Positions 43,107 to 51,968 of a stretch of 64,000 nt of DNA are shown here, one piece after another. Both the position numbers and the translations under genes were made by a program. Within the stretch, counting starts at the first letter, position 1; the number at the start of each line of letters is the position of its first letter. The notes beneath the pieces were generated by a model. It was given only the letters and a program-made list of their open reading frames with translations. It did not search any database and was not told the DNA's origin. Location: NCBI RefSeq assembly GCF_014673495.1, contig NZ_CP051006.1, positions 3,162,001 through 3,226,000 of the forward strand. The letters are read 5' to 3'. This stretch comes from Streptomyces griseofuscus. GTDB lineage: Bacteria > Actinomycetota > Actinomycetes > Streptomycetales > Streptomycetaceae.

Positions 43107-45314
43107 TCAGTCCACCGCGATCTCACCATCAAGCTCCTGACCTGCGCAGATGGCCAGGACTTCGGCTCCATAGCTGCGCAGCTTGCGACTGAGGACGCCG
43201 GGGATGCGGGAGAGCTCGGCGGGGCTGTCCGGGCGGTTCTCGGCGATGGCCATCAGGGTGCGGTCGGTGAAGACGCAGAAGTCCGGCTGCCCGCTGTTCG
43301 CGGCCTGGACGGCGCGCCATGCGCGCAGCCGCTCGTAGAGCCCCTCGTCCATGTCGGAGGGGCAGTCCTCGCAGCGCATCAGCTTCATCTCGCCGGCGTC
43401 GGTGAGGGTGCGGCCGCAGACCCGGCAGCGGGCCGGGGTGCGCTGGGCGCGCCGGGGCACCGCGGTGGCGTCCACGCCCCGGATGCCGCGCTCGACGCCC
43501 CCGACGGACCCGGCGCTGCGGCCGACGGTGGGGGTGGTGCCGGGGCGCAGTCCGTCGAGGAAGCGGCTGGGCCTGCGGTTGTGGCGGCCGCCGGGTGAGC
43601 GGGACAGGGACCAGGAGACATGGAGGCGTTCACGGGCGCGGGTGACCCCGACGTACAGGAGGCGGCGTTCCTCCTCGATCTGTTCGTCGGTCCTGGCGTA
43701 GGTGATGGGCAGCATGCCCTCGGCGACGCCCACCAGGAAGACGGCGTCCCATTCCAGGCCCTTGGCCGCGTGCAGGGAGGCGAGGGTGACGCCCTGGACG
43801 GTTGGGGCGTGCTGGGCGGCCGCCCGCTCGTCCAGTTCGGCGACGAAGTCGGCGAGGGTGGCGCCGGGGCGGGCGGCGGCGAGGTCCTGGGCGAGGTTGA
43901 CCAGGGCGGTGAGGGACTCCCAGCGCTCTCTGACGGCGCCGGAGCCGGCCGGCGGCTGGATGGTCCAGCCGCCCTCCCCCGACAGCACGGCGCGCACCTG
44001 GGAGGGCAGGTCCACGACGTCGTCCAGGCGGGAGTCATTGCCCCCGAAGCGGGCGGCGCCGCGCAGGGCGAGGCCGGCCTTGCGCACCTCGGGCCGGTCG
44101 AAGAAGCGCTCGGCGCCGCGCAGCTGGTAGGGAACACCGGCGTCGGCGAGCGCCTGCTCATAGGTCTCGGACTGGGAGTTGGTGCGGAACAGGACGGCGA
44201 TCTCGGCGGCCGGGACGCCGGCGTCGATCAGCTCGCGGATGCGGCGGGCGGCGCCTTCGGCCTCGGCGGGCTCGTCGGTGTACTCGGTGTAGCCGGGTTC
44301 GGGTCCCGAGGGGCGCTGGGAGACGAGTTCCAGCCGGTGGTCGGCGGCGCGGCCGTGGGCCTGGGCGAGCAGTCCGTTGGCGAGGCGGACGACCTGGGGG
44401 GTGGAGCGGTAGTCGCGGACCAGCTTGACGACGGTGGCGCCGGGGTGGCGGGCGCGGAAGTCGAGCAGATGGTCGGGCGTTGCTCCGGTGAACGAGTAGA
44501 TGGTCTGGCTGGCGTCGCCGACCACGCACAGGTCGTCGCGGTCGCCGAGCCACAGGTCCAGCAGGCGCTGCTGGAGGGGGCTGACGTCCTGGTACTCGTC
44601 CACCACGAAGTGCTGGTACTGGGCGCGGACCTGTTCGGCGATGTCCTGGCGGTCCTGGAGGACGGCGACGGTGAGCAGCAGGACGTCCTCGAAGTCGATC
44701 ACCGCGCGGTCGCGTTTGAGGTCCTCGTAGGCCGCGTACAGATGTGCGATCTCGGTGGGGTCGCGAGGGGCCTCGCGGCCGGCCTTCGCGGCAGCGTACG
44801 GATAATCGGCGGGGATGGTCTGGGTGACCTTGCACCATTCGATCTCGCCGGTGACATCGCGCAGCTCGCCGCGGTCGAGCCGGGTGCCGAGTCCGGCGGC
44901 CGCGTCGGCGACGAGCTGGATCTTGCGGTCGACCAGCCGGGGCAGGCTGCCACCGACGGCTTTCGGCCAGAAGTACTGGAGCTGGCGCAGTGCCGCGGAG
45001 TGGAAGGTGCGGGCCTGGACGCCCTGGGCGCCGAGCTGGCGCAGCCGGCCGCGCATCTCGCCCGCGGCGCGGTTGGTGAAGGTGACGGCGAGCACGCTGG
45101 CGGGCTGGAGGATGCCGGAGCGCACCCCGTAGGCGATGCGGTGGGTGATCGCCCGGGTCTTGCCGGTGCCCGCGCCGGCCAGCACGCACACCGGTCCGCG
45201 CAGGGTGGTGGCCACCTCGCGCTGCTCGGGGTCGAGCCCTTCGAGCACCGCGTCGGCCGAGTCAGGGACGGCCGGTACCTGCGGGAAGAGGGGGGAGTGC
45301 GTTGCTGCTGTCAC
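43107..45314 (-). CDS. uvrD2: UvrD2-type superfamily 1 DNA helicase
   Basis: The 735-residue 3'-5' helicase has motif I LAGAGTGKTRAI, motif II VVDEYQDVSPLQQ, motif III GDASQTIYSFTGA, motif V LASLHAAKGLEWD and motif VI YVGVTRARERL. A tetracysteine zinc module (CRVCG ... CEDCP) and a C-terminal HRDC domain (AWRAVQAANSGQPDFCVF) follow. This architecture is that of actinobacterial UvrD2. The start is GTG 45314. It is divergent from mycoredoxin with a 172-bp intergenic region. Confidence 0.92.
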   Translation of the reverse strand: MTAATHSPLFPQVPAVPDSADAVLEGLDPEQREVATTLRGPVCVLAGAGTGKTRAITHRIAYGVRSGILQPASVLAVTFTNRAAGEMRGRLRQLGAQGVQARTFHSAALRQLQYFWPKAVGGSLPRLVDRKIQLVADAAAGLGTRLDRGELRDVTGEIEWCKVTQTIPADYPYAAAKAGREAPRDPTEIAHLYAAYEDLKRDRAVIDFEDVLLLTVAVLQDRQDIAEQVRAQYQHFVVDEYQDVSPLQQRLLDLWLGDRDDLCVVGDASQTIYSFTGATPDHLLDFRARHPGATVVKLVRDYRSTPQVVRLANGLLAQAHGRAADHRLELVSQRPSGPEPGYTEYTDEPAEAEGAARRIRELIDAGVPAAEIAVLFRTNSQSETYEQALADAGVPYQLRGAERFFDRPEVRKAGLALRGAARFGGNDSRLDDVVDLPSQVRAVLSGEGGWTIQPPAGSGAVRERWESLTALVNLAQDLAAARPGATLADFVAELDERAAAQHAPTVQGVTLASLHAAKGLEWDAVFLVGVAEGMLPITYARTDEQIEEERRLLYVGVTRARERLHVSWSLSRSPGGRHNRRPSRFLDGLRPGTTPTVGRSAGSVGGVERGIRGVDATAVPRRAQRTPARCRVCGRTLTDAGEMKLMRCEDCPSDMDEGLYERLRAWRAVQAANSGQPDFCVFTDRTLMAIAENRPDSPAELSRIPGVLSRKLRSYGAEVLAICAGQELDGEIAVD

Positions 45315-45416
45315 ACAGCCATGCTGCCAGGTCGCCCGGAGCGGCCGCGGCGGTTGTCCACAGGCGGGACCTCATTGTCGTACTAATGCCCTGGTGGGAG
45401 CGGTGCGCCCCCGGTG

Positions 45417-45442
45417 GGAATGGCGGGGCACTCCCTCGCGTT
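45417..45442 (+). promoter_or_regulatory. Sigma-R-type promoter of the mycoredoxin gene
   Basis: GGAAT (45417-45421), exactly 18 bp, GTT (45440-45442): a perfect sigma-R consensus 45 bp before the mycoredoxin ATG. Mycoredoxin genes are established sigma-R targets. Confidence 0.85.
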
Positions 45443-45486
45443 CTCCCTCCGGACGACCTTTCCGAGCTGCCTGAGGAGCGCGAGAG

Positions 45487-45729
45487 ATGCAGGGCACTGT
45501 GACGATGTACAGCACGACTTGGTGCGGCTACTGCCGTCGGCTGAAGAGCCAGATGGAGCGGGAGGGCATCGCCTACACCGAGATCAACATCGAGCAGGAC
45601 CCCGAGTCCGCGGCCTTCGTGGAGAAGGCGAATGGCGGAAACCAGACGGTCCCGACCGTGCTCTTCGCGGACGGCACCACGATGACGAACCCTTCGCTGG
45701 CCCAGGTCAAGCAGAAGCTCGCGGCCTGA
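45487..45729 (+). CDS. mrx1: Mycoredoxin (glutaredoxin-like, mycothiol-dependent)
   Basis: The 80-residue thioredoxin-fold protein has active site WCGYC near residue 14 and cis-Pro region QTVPTVLF. It reduces mycothiol-protein mixed disulfides in actinomycetes. ATG 45487 has GAGGAGCGCGAGAG upstream. A sigma-R promoter precedes it and a 16-bp terminator hairpin follows it, so it is a single-gene unit. Confidence 0.94.
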   Translation: MQGTVTMYSTTWCGYCRRLKSQMEREGIAYTEINIEQDPESAAFVEKANGGNQTVPTVLFADGTTMTNPSLAQVKQKLAA

Positions 45730-45745
45730 CGCGGTCGGCGTCGAC

Positions 45746-45783
45746 GGAGAAGGGCGGCCCCCGACGCGGGGCCGCCCTTCTCC
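45746..45783. terminator. Terminator after mycoredoxin
   Basis: A perfect 16-bp inverted repeat (45746-45761 with 45768-45783) lies between the convergent mrx1 and nudC genes. Confidence 0.85.
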
Positions 45784-45805
45784 ATGTCTCGGACGACGCC
45801 GCGCC

Positions 45806-46750
45806 TCAGACGAAGCTGCGCGTCGGCAGTGGCTTGCCGTACCACATCTCGATCAGGCGGGCGGCGATGGAGATGCCGAAGGGAGGCAGGACCGTGCCGG
45901 TCTCGAAGGCGTCGTGCAGTTCCTGGCGGGAGAACCAGCGGGCCTCGGAGATCTCGTCACCGTCGACGTCGATCTCGGTGGTGGTGGCGCGCGCCATGAA
46001 GCCGAGCATCAGGCTGGACGGGAAGGGCCAGGGCTGGCTCGCCACGTACTCGACGTCGCCGACGGTGACGCCGACCTCCTCGGCGACCTCACGGCGCACC
46101 GCGTGCTCGATGGTCTCGCCGGGCTCCACGAAGCCGGCCAGCGTGGAGAAGCGGCCCTCGGGCCAGTGCACCTGGCGGCCGAGCAGGATCCGGTCCTCCG
46201 CGTCGGTCACGGCCATGATCACGGCCGGGTCGGTGCGCGGGTAGTGCTCGGCGCCGCACGCCTGGCAGCGGCGGATGTGGCCGGCCGCGGCGATCACGGT
46301 CCGCTCGCCGCAGCGGGAGCAGAAGCGGTGGGTGCGCTGCCAGTTCTCCAGGCCGACCGCGTGCACCATGAGCGCGGTGTCGCGCGGGGACAGCAGCAGG
46401 CCCGCCTCGCGCAGGCCCGCCGGGCGCGCGGACTGGTCGATGCGGCCGGGCAGCGCGTCCTTCTGGAGCGCGAAGTAGGCGACGCCGTCCTCGTCGATGC
46501 CGAGGAAGTAGCGGTGCGCCTCGGTGAGCGGGGCCTCGAAGGAGGGGGTCATGACGACTTCGGTGCGGCCGTCGGCCGTCTCGTCGATGAGCACCTGGCC
46601 GCCGGAGACCACGAAACAGCGGGTCGAGGGGTGGCTCCACGCCGCCGCGAGCCAGGCCTCGTCCAGCCGGTGGTGGGCGGCGCGGTCGATGCCGCAGGGG
46701 GCGGTCAGCGAGATGGGTCGGTCGGCTGTGTCGTCGGTCCAGGTGGTCAC
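45806..46750 (-). CDS. nudC: NAD(+) diphosphatase NudC
   Basis: The 314-residue enzyme hydrolyses NADH/NAD and can decap NAD-capped RNA. It has the zinc ribbon FCSRCG ... RCQACG with YPRTDPAVI, the Nudix box GFVEPGETIEHAVRREVAEE, and the family tag SQPWPFPSSLMLGF. The GTG 46750 has GGAAG upstream. It is downstream of the dipeptidase on the same strand with a 155-bp gap. Confidence 0.94.
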   Translation of the reverse strand: MTTWTDDTADRPISLTAPCGIDRAAHHRLDEAWLAAAWSHPSTRCFVVSGGQVLIDETADGRTEVVMTPSFEAPLTEAHRYFLGIDEDGVAYFALQKDALPGRIDQSARPAGLREAGLLLSPRDTALMVHAVGLENWQRTHRFCSRCGERTVIAAAGHIRRCQACGAEHYPRTDPAVIMAVTDAEDRILLGRQVHWPEGRFSTLAGFVEPGETIEHAVRREVAEEVGVTVGDVEYVASQPWPFPSSLMLGFMARATTTEIDVDGDEISEARWFSRQELHDAFETGTVLPPFGISIAARLIEMWYGKPLPTRSFV

Positions 46751-46905
46751 GGGTGCTTCCAACTCCCCCAGTACGGCGGTTCGGTTCGGCGATCGGTTCG
46801 GGCGGACGTACGGCAGGCGTACGGGACGCACCGGGTCGGGCGCGGGCGGGGCGGTGTCTCCAGTGTGCCTCGCGCCCGGGGCGCTCTTCCCCACGGTGCC
46901 GCTGG

Positions 46906-48309
46906 TCAGGGCGTGGGCCGCCAGTTCTCGGCCAGGTCGGCCCACAGGTAGGCGCTGGTCTCGACGCCCTTGAGGAGGAGGTCCAGTTCCACCTTCTCGT
47001 CGGGCGCGTGCCAGCCGTCGGAGGGGACGGAGATCCCGAGGAAGAGGACGGGGGCGCCCAGGACCTCCTGGAGGTCGGCGGCGGGTCCGGAGCCGCCCTC
47101 ACGGGTGAAGCGGACCGGGCCCTCGAATGCGCGGCCCATCGCGCGGGCCACGGCCTGGAGCGCCGGATGGTCGAGCGGGGTCAGGCAGGGGCGGGTGGCC
47201 GAGCCGAAGTCGATCTCGCAGCGGATCCCGGCGGGCACCTGGTCGGCGGCCCAGGCGCGGACCGCCTTCTCGATGTGGTCGGGGTCCTGCCCTGCGACCA
47301 GCCGGAAGGACAGCTTCACCAGGGCGGCGGACGGGATGATCGTCTTGCTGCCGGGGCCCTGGTAGCCGCCGCCGATGCCGTTGACCTCGGCGGTCGGACG
47401 GGCCCAGATGCGCTCCAGGGTGGTGTGTCCGGCCTCGCCCAGGGTCGCCCGGGACTTGGCGGTGCGCAGCCAGCGCTCCTCGTCGAAGGGCAGCTCTGCG
47501 AAGAGCGCGCGCTCGCGGTCGGTCAGCTCCACGACACCGTCGTAGAAGCCGGGGACGGCCACCCGCCCCCGCTCGTCGTGCAGGGCGGCGACCAGGCGGG
47601 CGACGGCGGTGGCCGGGTTGGGCACGGCGCCGCCGAAGGAGCCGGAGTGGATGTCCTGGTCGGGTCCGTACAGCCGGATCTCGCACTCGGCGAGGCCGCG
47701 CATGCCGGTGCACACCGTCGGGGTGTCCTCGGCCCACATGCCGGTGTCGGAGACGATCACGGCGTCGGCCGCCAGGCGCCCGGCCCGCTCCTCCACCAGG
47801 GCCCGGAAGTGCGGGGAGCCGGACTCCTCCTCGCCCTCGATCAGCAGCTTGAGGTTGACCGCGGGGGCGGTGCGGCCGGTGGCGGCGAGGTGGGCGCGGA
47901 CGCCCAGGGTGTGGAAGAAGACCTGGCCCTTGTCGTCGGCGGCGCCGCGCGCGTAGAGGCGGTTTCCGCGGACGACGGGCTCGAAGGGCTCGCTGTTCCA
48001 GCCGTCCTCGCGGGCGGCGGGCTGCACGTCATGGTGGCCGTAGACCAGCACGGTCGGCGCGTCCGGGTCGCCGGAGGGCCACTCGGCGAACACGGCGGGG
48101 GCGCCCTCGGTGGGCCAGACCTCCACGGTCGCGAAACCGGTCTCCGTCAGCTTCGCGGCGAGCCAGTCGGCGCTGCGCCGCACGTCGGGCGCGTGGTCGG
48201 GCTGTGCCGACACGGAGGGGATGCGCAGCCATGCGGTGAGGTCGTCGAGGAAGGCGGCGCGGTGCTGGTCGATGTACGTGCGGACGGCGCTGTCCGGGGT
48301 CAGGCTCAT
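46906..48309 (-). CDS. M20-family metallodipeptidase
   Basis: The 467-residue protein has the M20 metal ligands: VYGHHDVQPA, the bridging Asp in ARGAADDKGQ, the catalytic base EGEEESGS and the later SDTGMW. A dimerisation domain is inserted in the usual place (from about residue 210, EIRLYGPDQDIHSGSFGG). It is a cytosolic dipeptidase/carboxypeptidase-like enzyme. Start ATG 48309; a GTG six bases upstream is possible. Confidence 0.9.
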   Translation of the reverse strand: MSLTPDSAVRTYIDQHRAAFLDDLTAWLRIPSVSAQPDHAPDVRRSADWLAAKLTETGFATVEVWPTEGAPAVFAEWPSGDPDAPTVLVYGHHDVQPAAREDGWNSEPFEPVVRGNRLYARGAADDKGQVFFHTLGVRAHLAATGRTAPAVNLKLLIEGEEESGSPHFRALVEERAGRLAADAVIVSDTGMWAEDTPTVCTGMRGLAECEIRLYGPDQDIHSGSFGGAVPNPATAVARLVAALHDERGRVAVPGFYDGVVELTDRERALFAELPFDEERWLRTAKSRATLGEAGHTTLERIWARPTAEVNGIGGGYQGPGSKTIIPSAALVKLSFRLVAGQDPDHIEKAVRAWAADQVPAGIRCEIDFGSATRPCLTPLDHPALQAVARAMGRAFEGPVRFTREGGSGPAADLQEVLGAPVLFLGISVPSDGWHAPDEKVELDLLLKGVETSAYLWADLAENWRPTP

Positions 48310-48379
48310 GCTCACGAGCCTATCGGCCCCCGACCGCATCCTCGGCGGGCGGTTCGTCACACTCGGGGGGCGCGCTGGA

Positions 48380-51300
48380 TCACGTCGCCCTCGCCGTCGG
48401 CGGTCCGGCCCCGTCCGTGAGCAGCCGTTCCAGCGCGGCCCGGCCGGGCAGGTCACGGGGGCGTACGGCCTCCCCGGTGCGCACGTAGAGGAACGTGGCG
48501 GTGACCGCGTGGAGCGGGACGCCCTGCTGTTCGGCCCAGGCCAGCCGGTACACGGCGAGCTGGAGCGGGTCGGCGGTGTGCTCCCGGCCGGTCTTCCAGT
48601 CCACGATCTCGTACGTCGCCGACGCGCCCTCGCCCTCCCGGTAGACGGCGTCGATCCGGCCGCGCACGACCCGGCCGGCGAGGACGACCTGGACCGGCTC
48701 CTCGACGCGGTAGGGCGTGCGCCGGGCGTACTCGGTGCGTTCGAAGGCTTCCTTGAGGGCCTCCAGGTCCTCTTCGTCGGCGATCTCGGCGTCGGCGCCG
48801 GGCAGCTCGTCGGGCTCCAGCAGGGGCAGCGCCAGCTCCTCGTAGCGCGACTCCACCCAGGCGTGGAAGCGGGTGCCCCGGCGCGCGGCCCGCTGCGGGG
48901 GGCGCGGCATGGGGCGCGCGAGTTCCTGCGCGAGCCCGTCCGGGTCCTCGGCCAGCCGCAGCAGCTGGGTGGCGGTGAGCGTGGCGGGCAGGGGTACGTC
49001 CGTGACGGCGCGGCGGGCCAGCAGCAGTTCCCCGGCGAGCGCGTCCAGATCGCGGTCCCAGGAGGCGATCAGGCGCGACTCCTCGGGGGTGAGGTCGGAG
49101 CGGGGGCCCGGCTCGGCGGGGGCGGGTGCCTGGTGGGGGATGACGGGGGCGCCGGTGTGCGGATCGTCGCCGTAGGGCTCGTGGCGCGGCCCGGCGCCGC
49201 TCGGGTCCTCGTACGGCGGCCCGTCGTCGACCTCGTCGTACGGCGATTCCTCGTACGGCCCGTCGTACGGCGGCTCCTCGTACGGCTCTTCGTACGGCGG
49301 TTCCTCCGGCGGTGTCGGCCAGTCCGGGTCCTCGTGGGTGGCCGGGTCGGCGGGGGCCGGGCCGGTGGCGGGCAGGGTGTCGAGGTGGGCGAGGACGGTC
49401 TCGGCGGCGGCGCGGCGGCGGGCGAGGGCGTCGGCGTCGAGGGGCAGCGGCCAGGCCAGGTCGGCGTCGGGCTCCCGCAGGGCCGGGTTCTCCTCGTCGT
49501 CGGCGGGCTCCTCGGCCCAGACCTCGATCTCGCCGTGCCCGGCGGCGCAGTGCGCGTACAGCTCCTGGAGGAAGTCGGAGGGGCCGCGCTTCTTCTTCTG
49601 GCTGGGGCCCCACCAGTGGCCGGAGCCGAGCAGGAGGGAGCGGGGGCGGGTGAAGGTGACATAGCCGAGGCGGAGTTCCTCGGTGTGCTGGTGCTCCTTC
49701 ATGGCCTCGTGGAACGCCTTCATGCCGCGCGCGTCCCAGCCGTCCACGTCGGGCAGGGTGGCGGCGTCGCCGCGCAGGGCGTGCGGCAGCACCTTGGCCT
49801 GCGCGGTCCACTTGTCGCGGCCCTGGGCGCTGGGGAAGGTGCCGGTGACCAGTCCGGGCACGGCCACGACGTCCCACTCCAGGCCCTTGGACTTGTGCGC
49901 GGTGAGCACCTTGACGGTGTTCTCGCCGCCGGGCAGGGCGTTGTCGAGGCCCTTCTCGTACTGGACGGCGGTGCGCAGGAAGCCCAGGAAGGCGAGCAGG
50001 GTGGCCTCGCCGTCGCCCGCGGCGAAGGCGGCGGCGACATCGAGGAAGTTGGCGAGGGTCTCGCGGCGGCGGGCGGCCAGGGCGCCCGGGGACGCCGACA
50101 GCTCCACCTCCAGGCCGGTGACGGCGAGGACGCGGTGCAGGACGTCCATCAGCGGGTCGGACAGCGCGCGGCGCAGATCGCGCAGTTCGGTGGCGAGGCG
50201 GGCGAAGCGCACCCGGGCGTCCGGGGAGAAGGGCAGCCCGTCCTCGTCCCCGCCGTGGGCGTCCAGGAAGGTGTCCAGGGCGTCGGCGAGCGATATCACC
50301 TCGGCCGGGTCGGTGCCCTCCACGGCGGCGGCGAGCCGGCGGTCCGGGTCACCGGTGTCAGCGGCGCCCGCGTGGGCGACCAGCAGGCGGGCGCGGCGGC
50401 CGAGGAGGGCGAGATCGCGGGGGCCGATGCGCCAGCGGGGGCCGGTCAGCAGCCGTACCAGGCTCGCGTTGGCGCCGGGGCCCTGGAGGACCTCGCAGAC
50501 GGCGACCAGGTCGGCGACCTCGGGCAGGTGCAGCAGCCCGGACAGGCCGACCACCTCGACGGGGACCTCCCGGGCGACCAGCGCGCCCTGGATCGCGGCG
50601 AAGTCGGCGGCCGTACGGCACAGGACGGCGATCTCACCGGGTGCGGTGCCGGTGCGCACGAGGTGGGCGACGGAGTCGGCGAGCCAGTCCAGCTCCTCGG
50701 CGTGGGTGGGCAGCAGGGCGCAGCGGACCAGGCCGTCGCGCTCGGCGCCGGGGGCCGGGCGCAGGGCCTCGACGCCCTCGTGCAGGGCGCGCAGGGGGGC
50801 GGCGAGTCCGTTGGCGAGGTCGAGGAGGCGGCCGCCGCTGCGGCGGTTCTCGCTGAGCGCCTGGCGGGTGGCAGGGCTGCCGTCGGCATGGCGGAAGTGG
50901 TCGGGGAAGTCGTCCAGGTTGGCGACGGAGGCGCCGCGCCAGCCGTAGATGGCCTGGCAGGGGTCGCCCACGGCGGTCACCGGGTGGCCGCTGCCGGATC
51001 CGAACAGGCCCGCGAGCAGGACGCGTTGGGCGACGGAGGTGTCCTGGTACTCGTCCAGGAGGACCACCCGGAACTCCTCGCGCAGCAGACGGCCCACCTC
51101 GGGCAGGGTCGCGAGGCGGGCGGACAGGGCGATCTGGTCGCCGAAGTCGAGCAGGTCGCGTTCGCGTTTGGCGGTGCGGTAGCGCTGGACCAGTGCGGCG
51201 AGTTCGCGGCGGGCGGTGGCGGTCTCGGGGACCTTGCGCAGTTCGGCGTTGCTGAGCTTGGCGTCCTGGAGGGTGGTCAGCAAATCGGCGTCCCAGGCCC

Positions 51301-51862
51301 GCAGTTCGCCGGGTTCCACCAGGTGTTCGGAGAGTTCGGAGTCCAGGGCGAGCAGATCGCTGACCAGGTCGGCGAAGGAGCGGGTGAGCGCCGGGTAGGG
51401 GCCGGGGGCCTCGCGCAGCACGCGGGCGGCGAGCTGGTAGCGGGTGGCGTCGGCGAGGAGGCGGGAGGCGGGCTCCAGGCCGATGCGCAGGCCGTGGTCG
51501 GTGAGGAGGCGGCCGGCGAAGGAGTGGTACGTGGAGATGACCGGCTCGCCCGGGGGGTTGTCCGGGTCGATCGTGTCGGGGTCGGTGACGCCCGCCTTGA
51601 CGAGTGCCTTGCGGACACGCTCGGCCAGTTCGCCCGCGGCCTTGTTGGTGAAGGTCAGCCCGAGGACCTGCTCGGGGGCGACCTGTCCGGTGCCGGCCAG
51701 CCAGACCACGCGGGCCGCCATCACCGTCGTCTTGCCCGAACCGGCACCGGCCACGATCACCTGCGGGGCGGGCGGCGCGGTGATGCAGGCCGTCTGCTCC
51801 GGGGTGAAGGGGATGCCGAGGAGCTCCTTGAGCTGCTCGGGATCGGTGAGATGGGCGGGCAT
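48380..51862 (-). CDS. adnB: AdnB-type helicase-nuclease subunit
   Basis: The 1160-residue protein is one half of the heterodimeric AdnAB end-resection motor. A UvrD-type motor (VAGAGSGKTTVMAA, LLDEYQDTSVAQR, GDPCQAIYGWRGA, LTAHKSKGLEWD, YVTFTRPRS) is joined to a C-terminal RecB-like nuclease (RGRIDAVYREG ... IVDWKTGREH ... QLAVYRLAW). A ~100-residue acidic, Tyr/Pro/Glu-rich linker with EEPPYEEPYEE-like repeats separates them. ATG 51862 is chosen; GTG 51892 is possible. It lies 106 bp after adnA in the same operon. Confidence 0.86.
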   Translation of the reverse strand: MPAHLTDPEQLKELLGIPFTPEQTACITAPPAPQVIVAGAGSGKTTVMAARVVWLAGTGQVAPEQVLGLTFTNKAAGELAERVRKALVKAGVTDPDTIDPDNPPGEPVISTYHSFAGRLLTDHGLRIGLEPASRLLADATRYQLAARVLREAPGPYPALTRSFADLVSDLLALDSELSEHLVEPGELRAWDADLLTTLQDAKLSNAELRKVPETATARRELAALVQRYRTAKRERDLLDFGDQIALSARLATLPEVGRLLREEFRVVLLDEYQDTSVAQRVLLAGLFGSGSGHPVTAVGDPCQAIYGWRGASVANLDDFPDHFRHADGSPATRQALSENRRSGGRLLDLANGLAAPLRALHEGVEALRPAPGAERDGLVRCALLPTHAEELDWLADSVAHLVRTGTAPGEIAVLCRTAADFAAIQGALVAREVPVEVVGLSGLLHLPEVADLVAVCEVLQGPGANASLVRLLTGPRWRIGPRDLALLGRRARLLVAHAGAADTGDPDRRLAAAVEGTDPAEVISLADALDTFLDAHGGDEDGLPFSPDARVRFARLATELRDLRRALSDPLMDVLHRVLAVTGLEVELSASPGALAARRRETLANFLDVAAAFAAGDGEATLLAFLGFLRTAVQYEKGLDNALPGGENTVKVLTAHKSKGLEWDVVAVPGLVTGTFPSAQGRDKWTAQAKVLPHALRGDAATLPDVDGWDARGMKAFHEAMKEHQHTEELRLGYVTFTRPRSLLLGSGHWWGPSQKKKRGPSDFLQELYAHCAAGHGEIEVWAEEPADDEENPALREPDADLAWPLPLDADALARRRAAAETVLAHLDTLPATGPAPADPATHEDPDWPTPPEEPPYEEPYEEPPYDGPYEESPYDEVDDGPPYEDPSGAGPRHEPYGDDPHTGAPVIPHQAPAPAEPGPRSDLTPEESRLIASWDRDLDALAGELLLARRAVTDVPLPATLTATQLLRLAEDPDGLAQELARPMPRPPQRAARRGTRFHAWVESRYEELALPLLEPDELPGADAEIADEEDLEALKEAFERTEYARRTPYRVEEPVQVVLAGRVVRGRIDAVYREGEGASATYEIVDWKTGREHTADPLQLAVYRLAWAEQQGVPLHAVTATFLYVRTGEAVRPRDLPGRAALERLLTDGAGPPTARAT

Positions 51863-51968
51863 GTCCAAAAAGGTAGCGGCAGCCACTGACAATCCCGTGC
51901 GCGCCGATCACGGGGCCGGAAGCAGGCGCAGGTCAGGGACGGGAGTGCGGTGCTCGGGGTGCGGTACG

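Noticed and set aside
42452..43192. Plus-strand frame opposite the wblC leader
   Set aside because: It overlaps the attenuator, uORF and uvrD2 end and has shadow-like composition with no ribosome site or domain.
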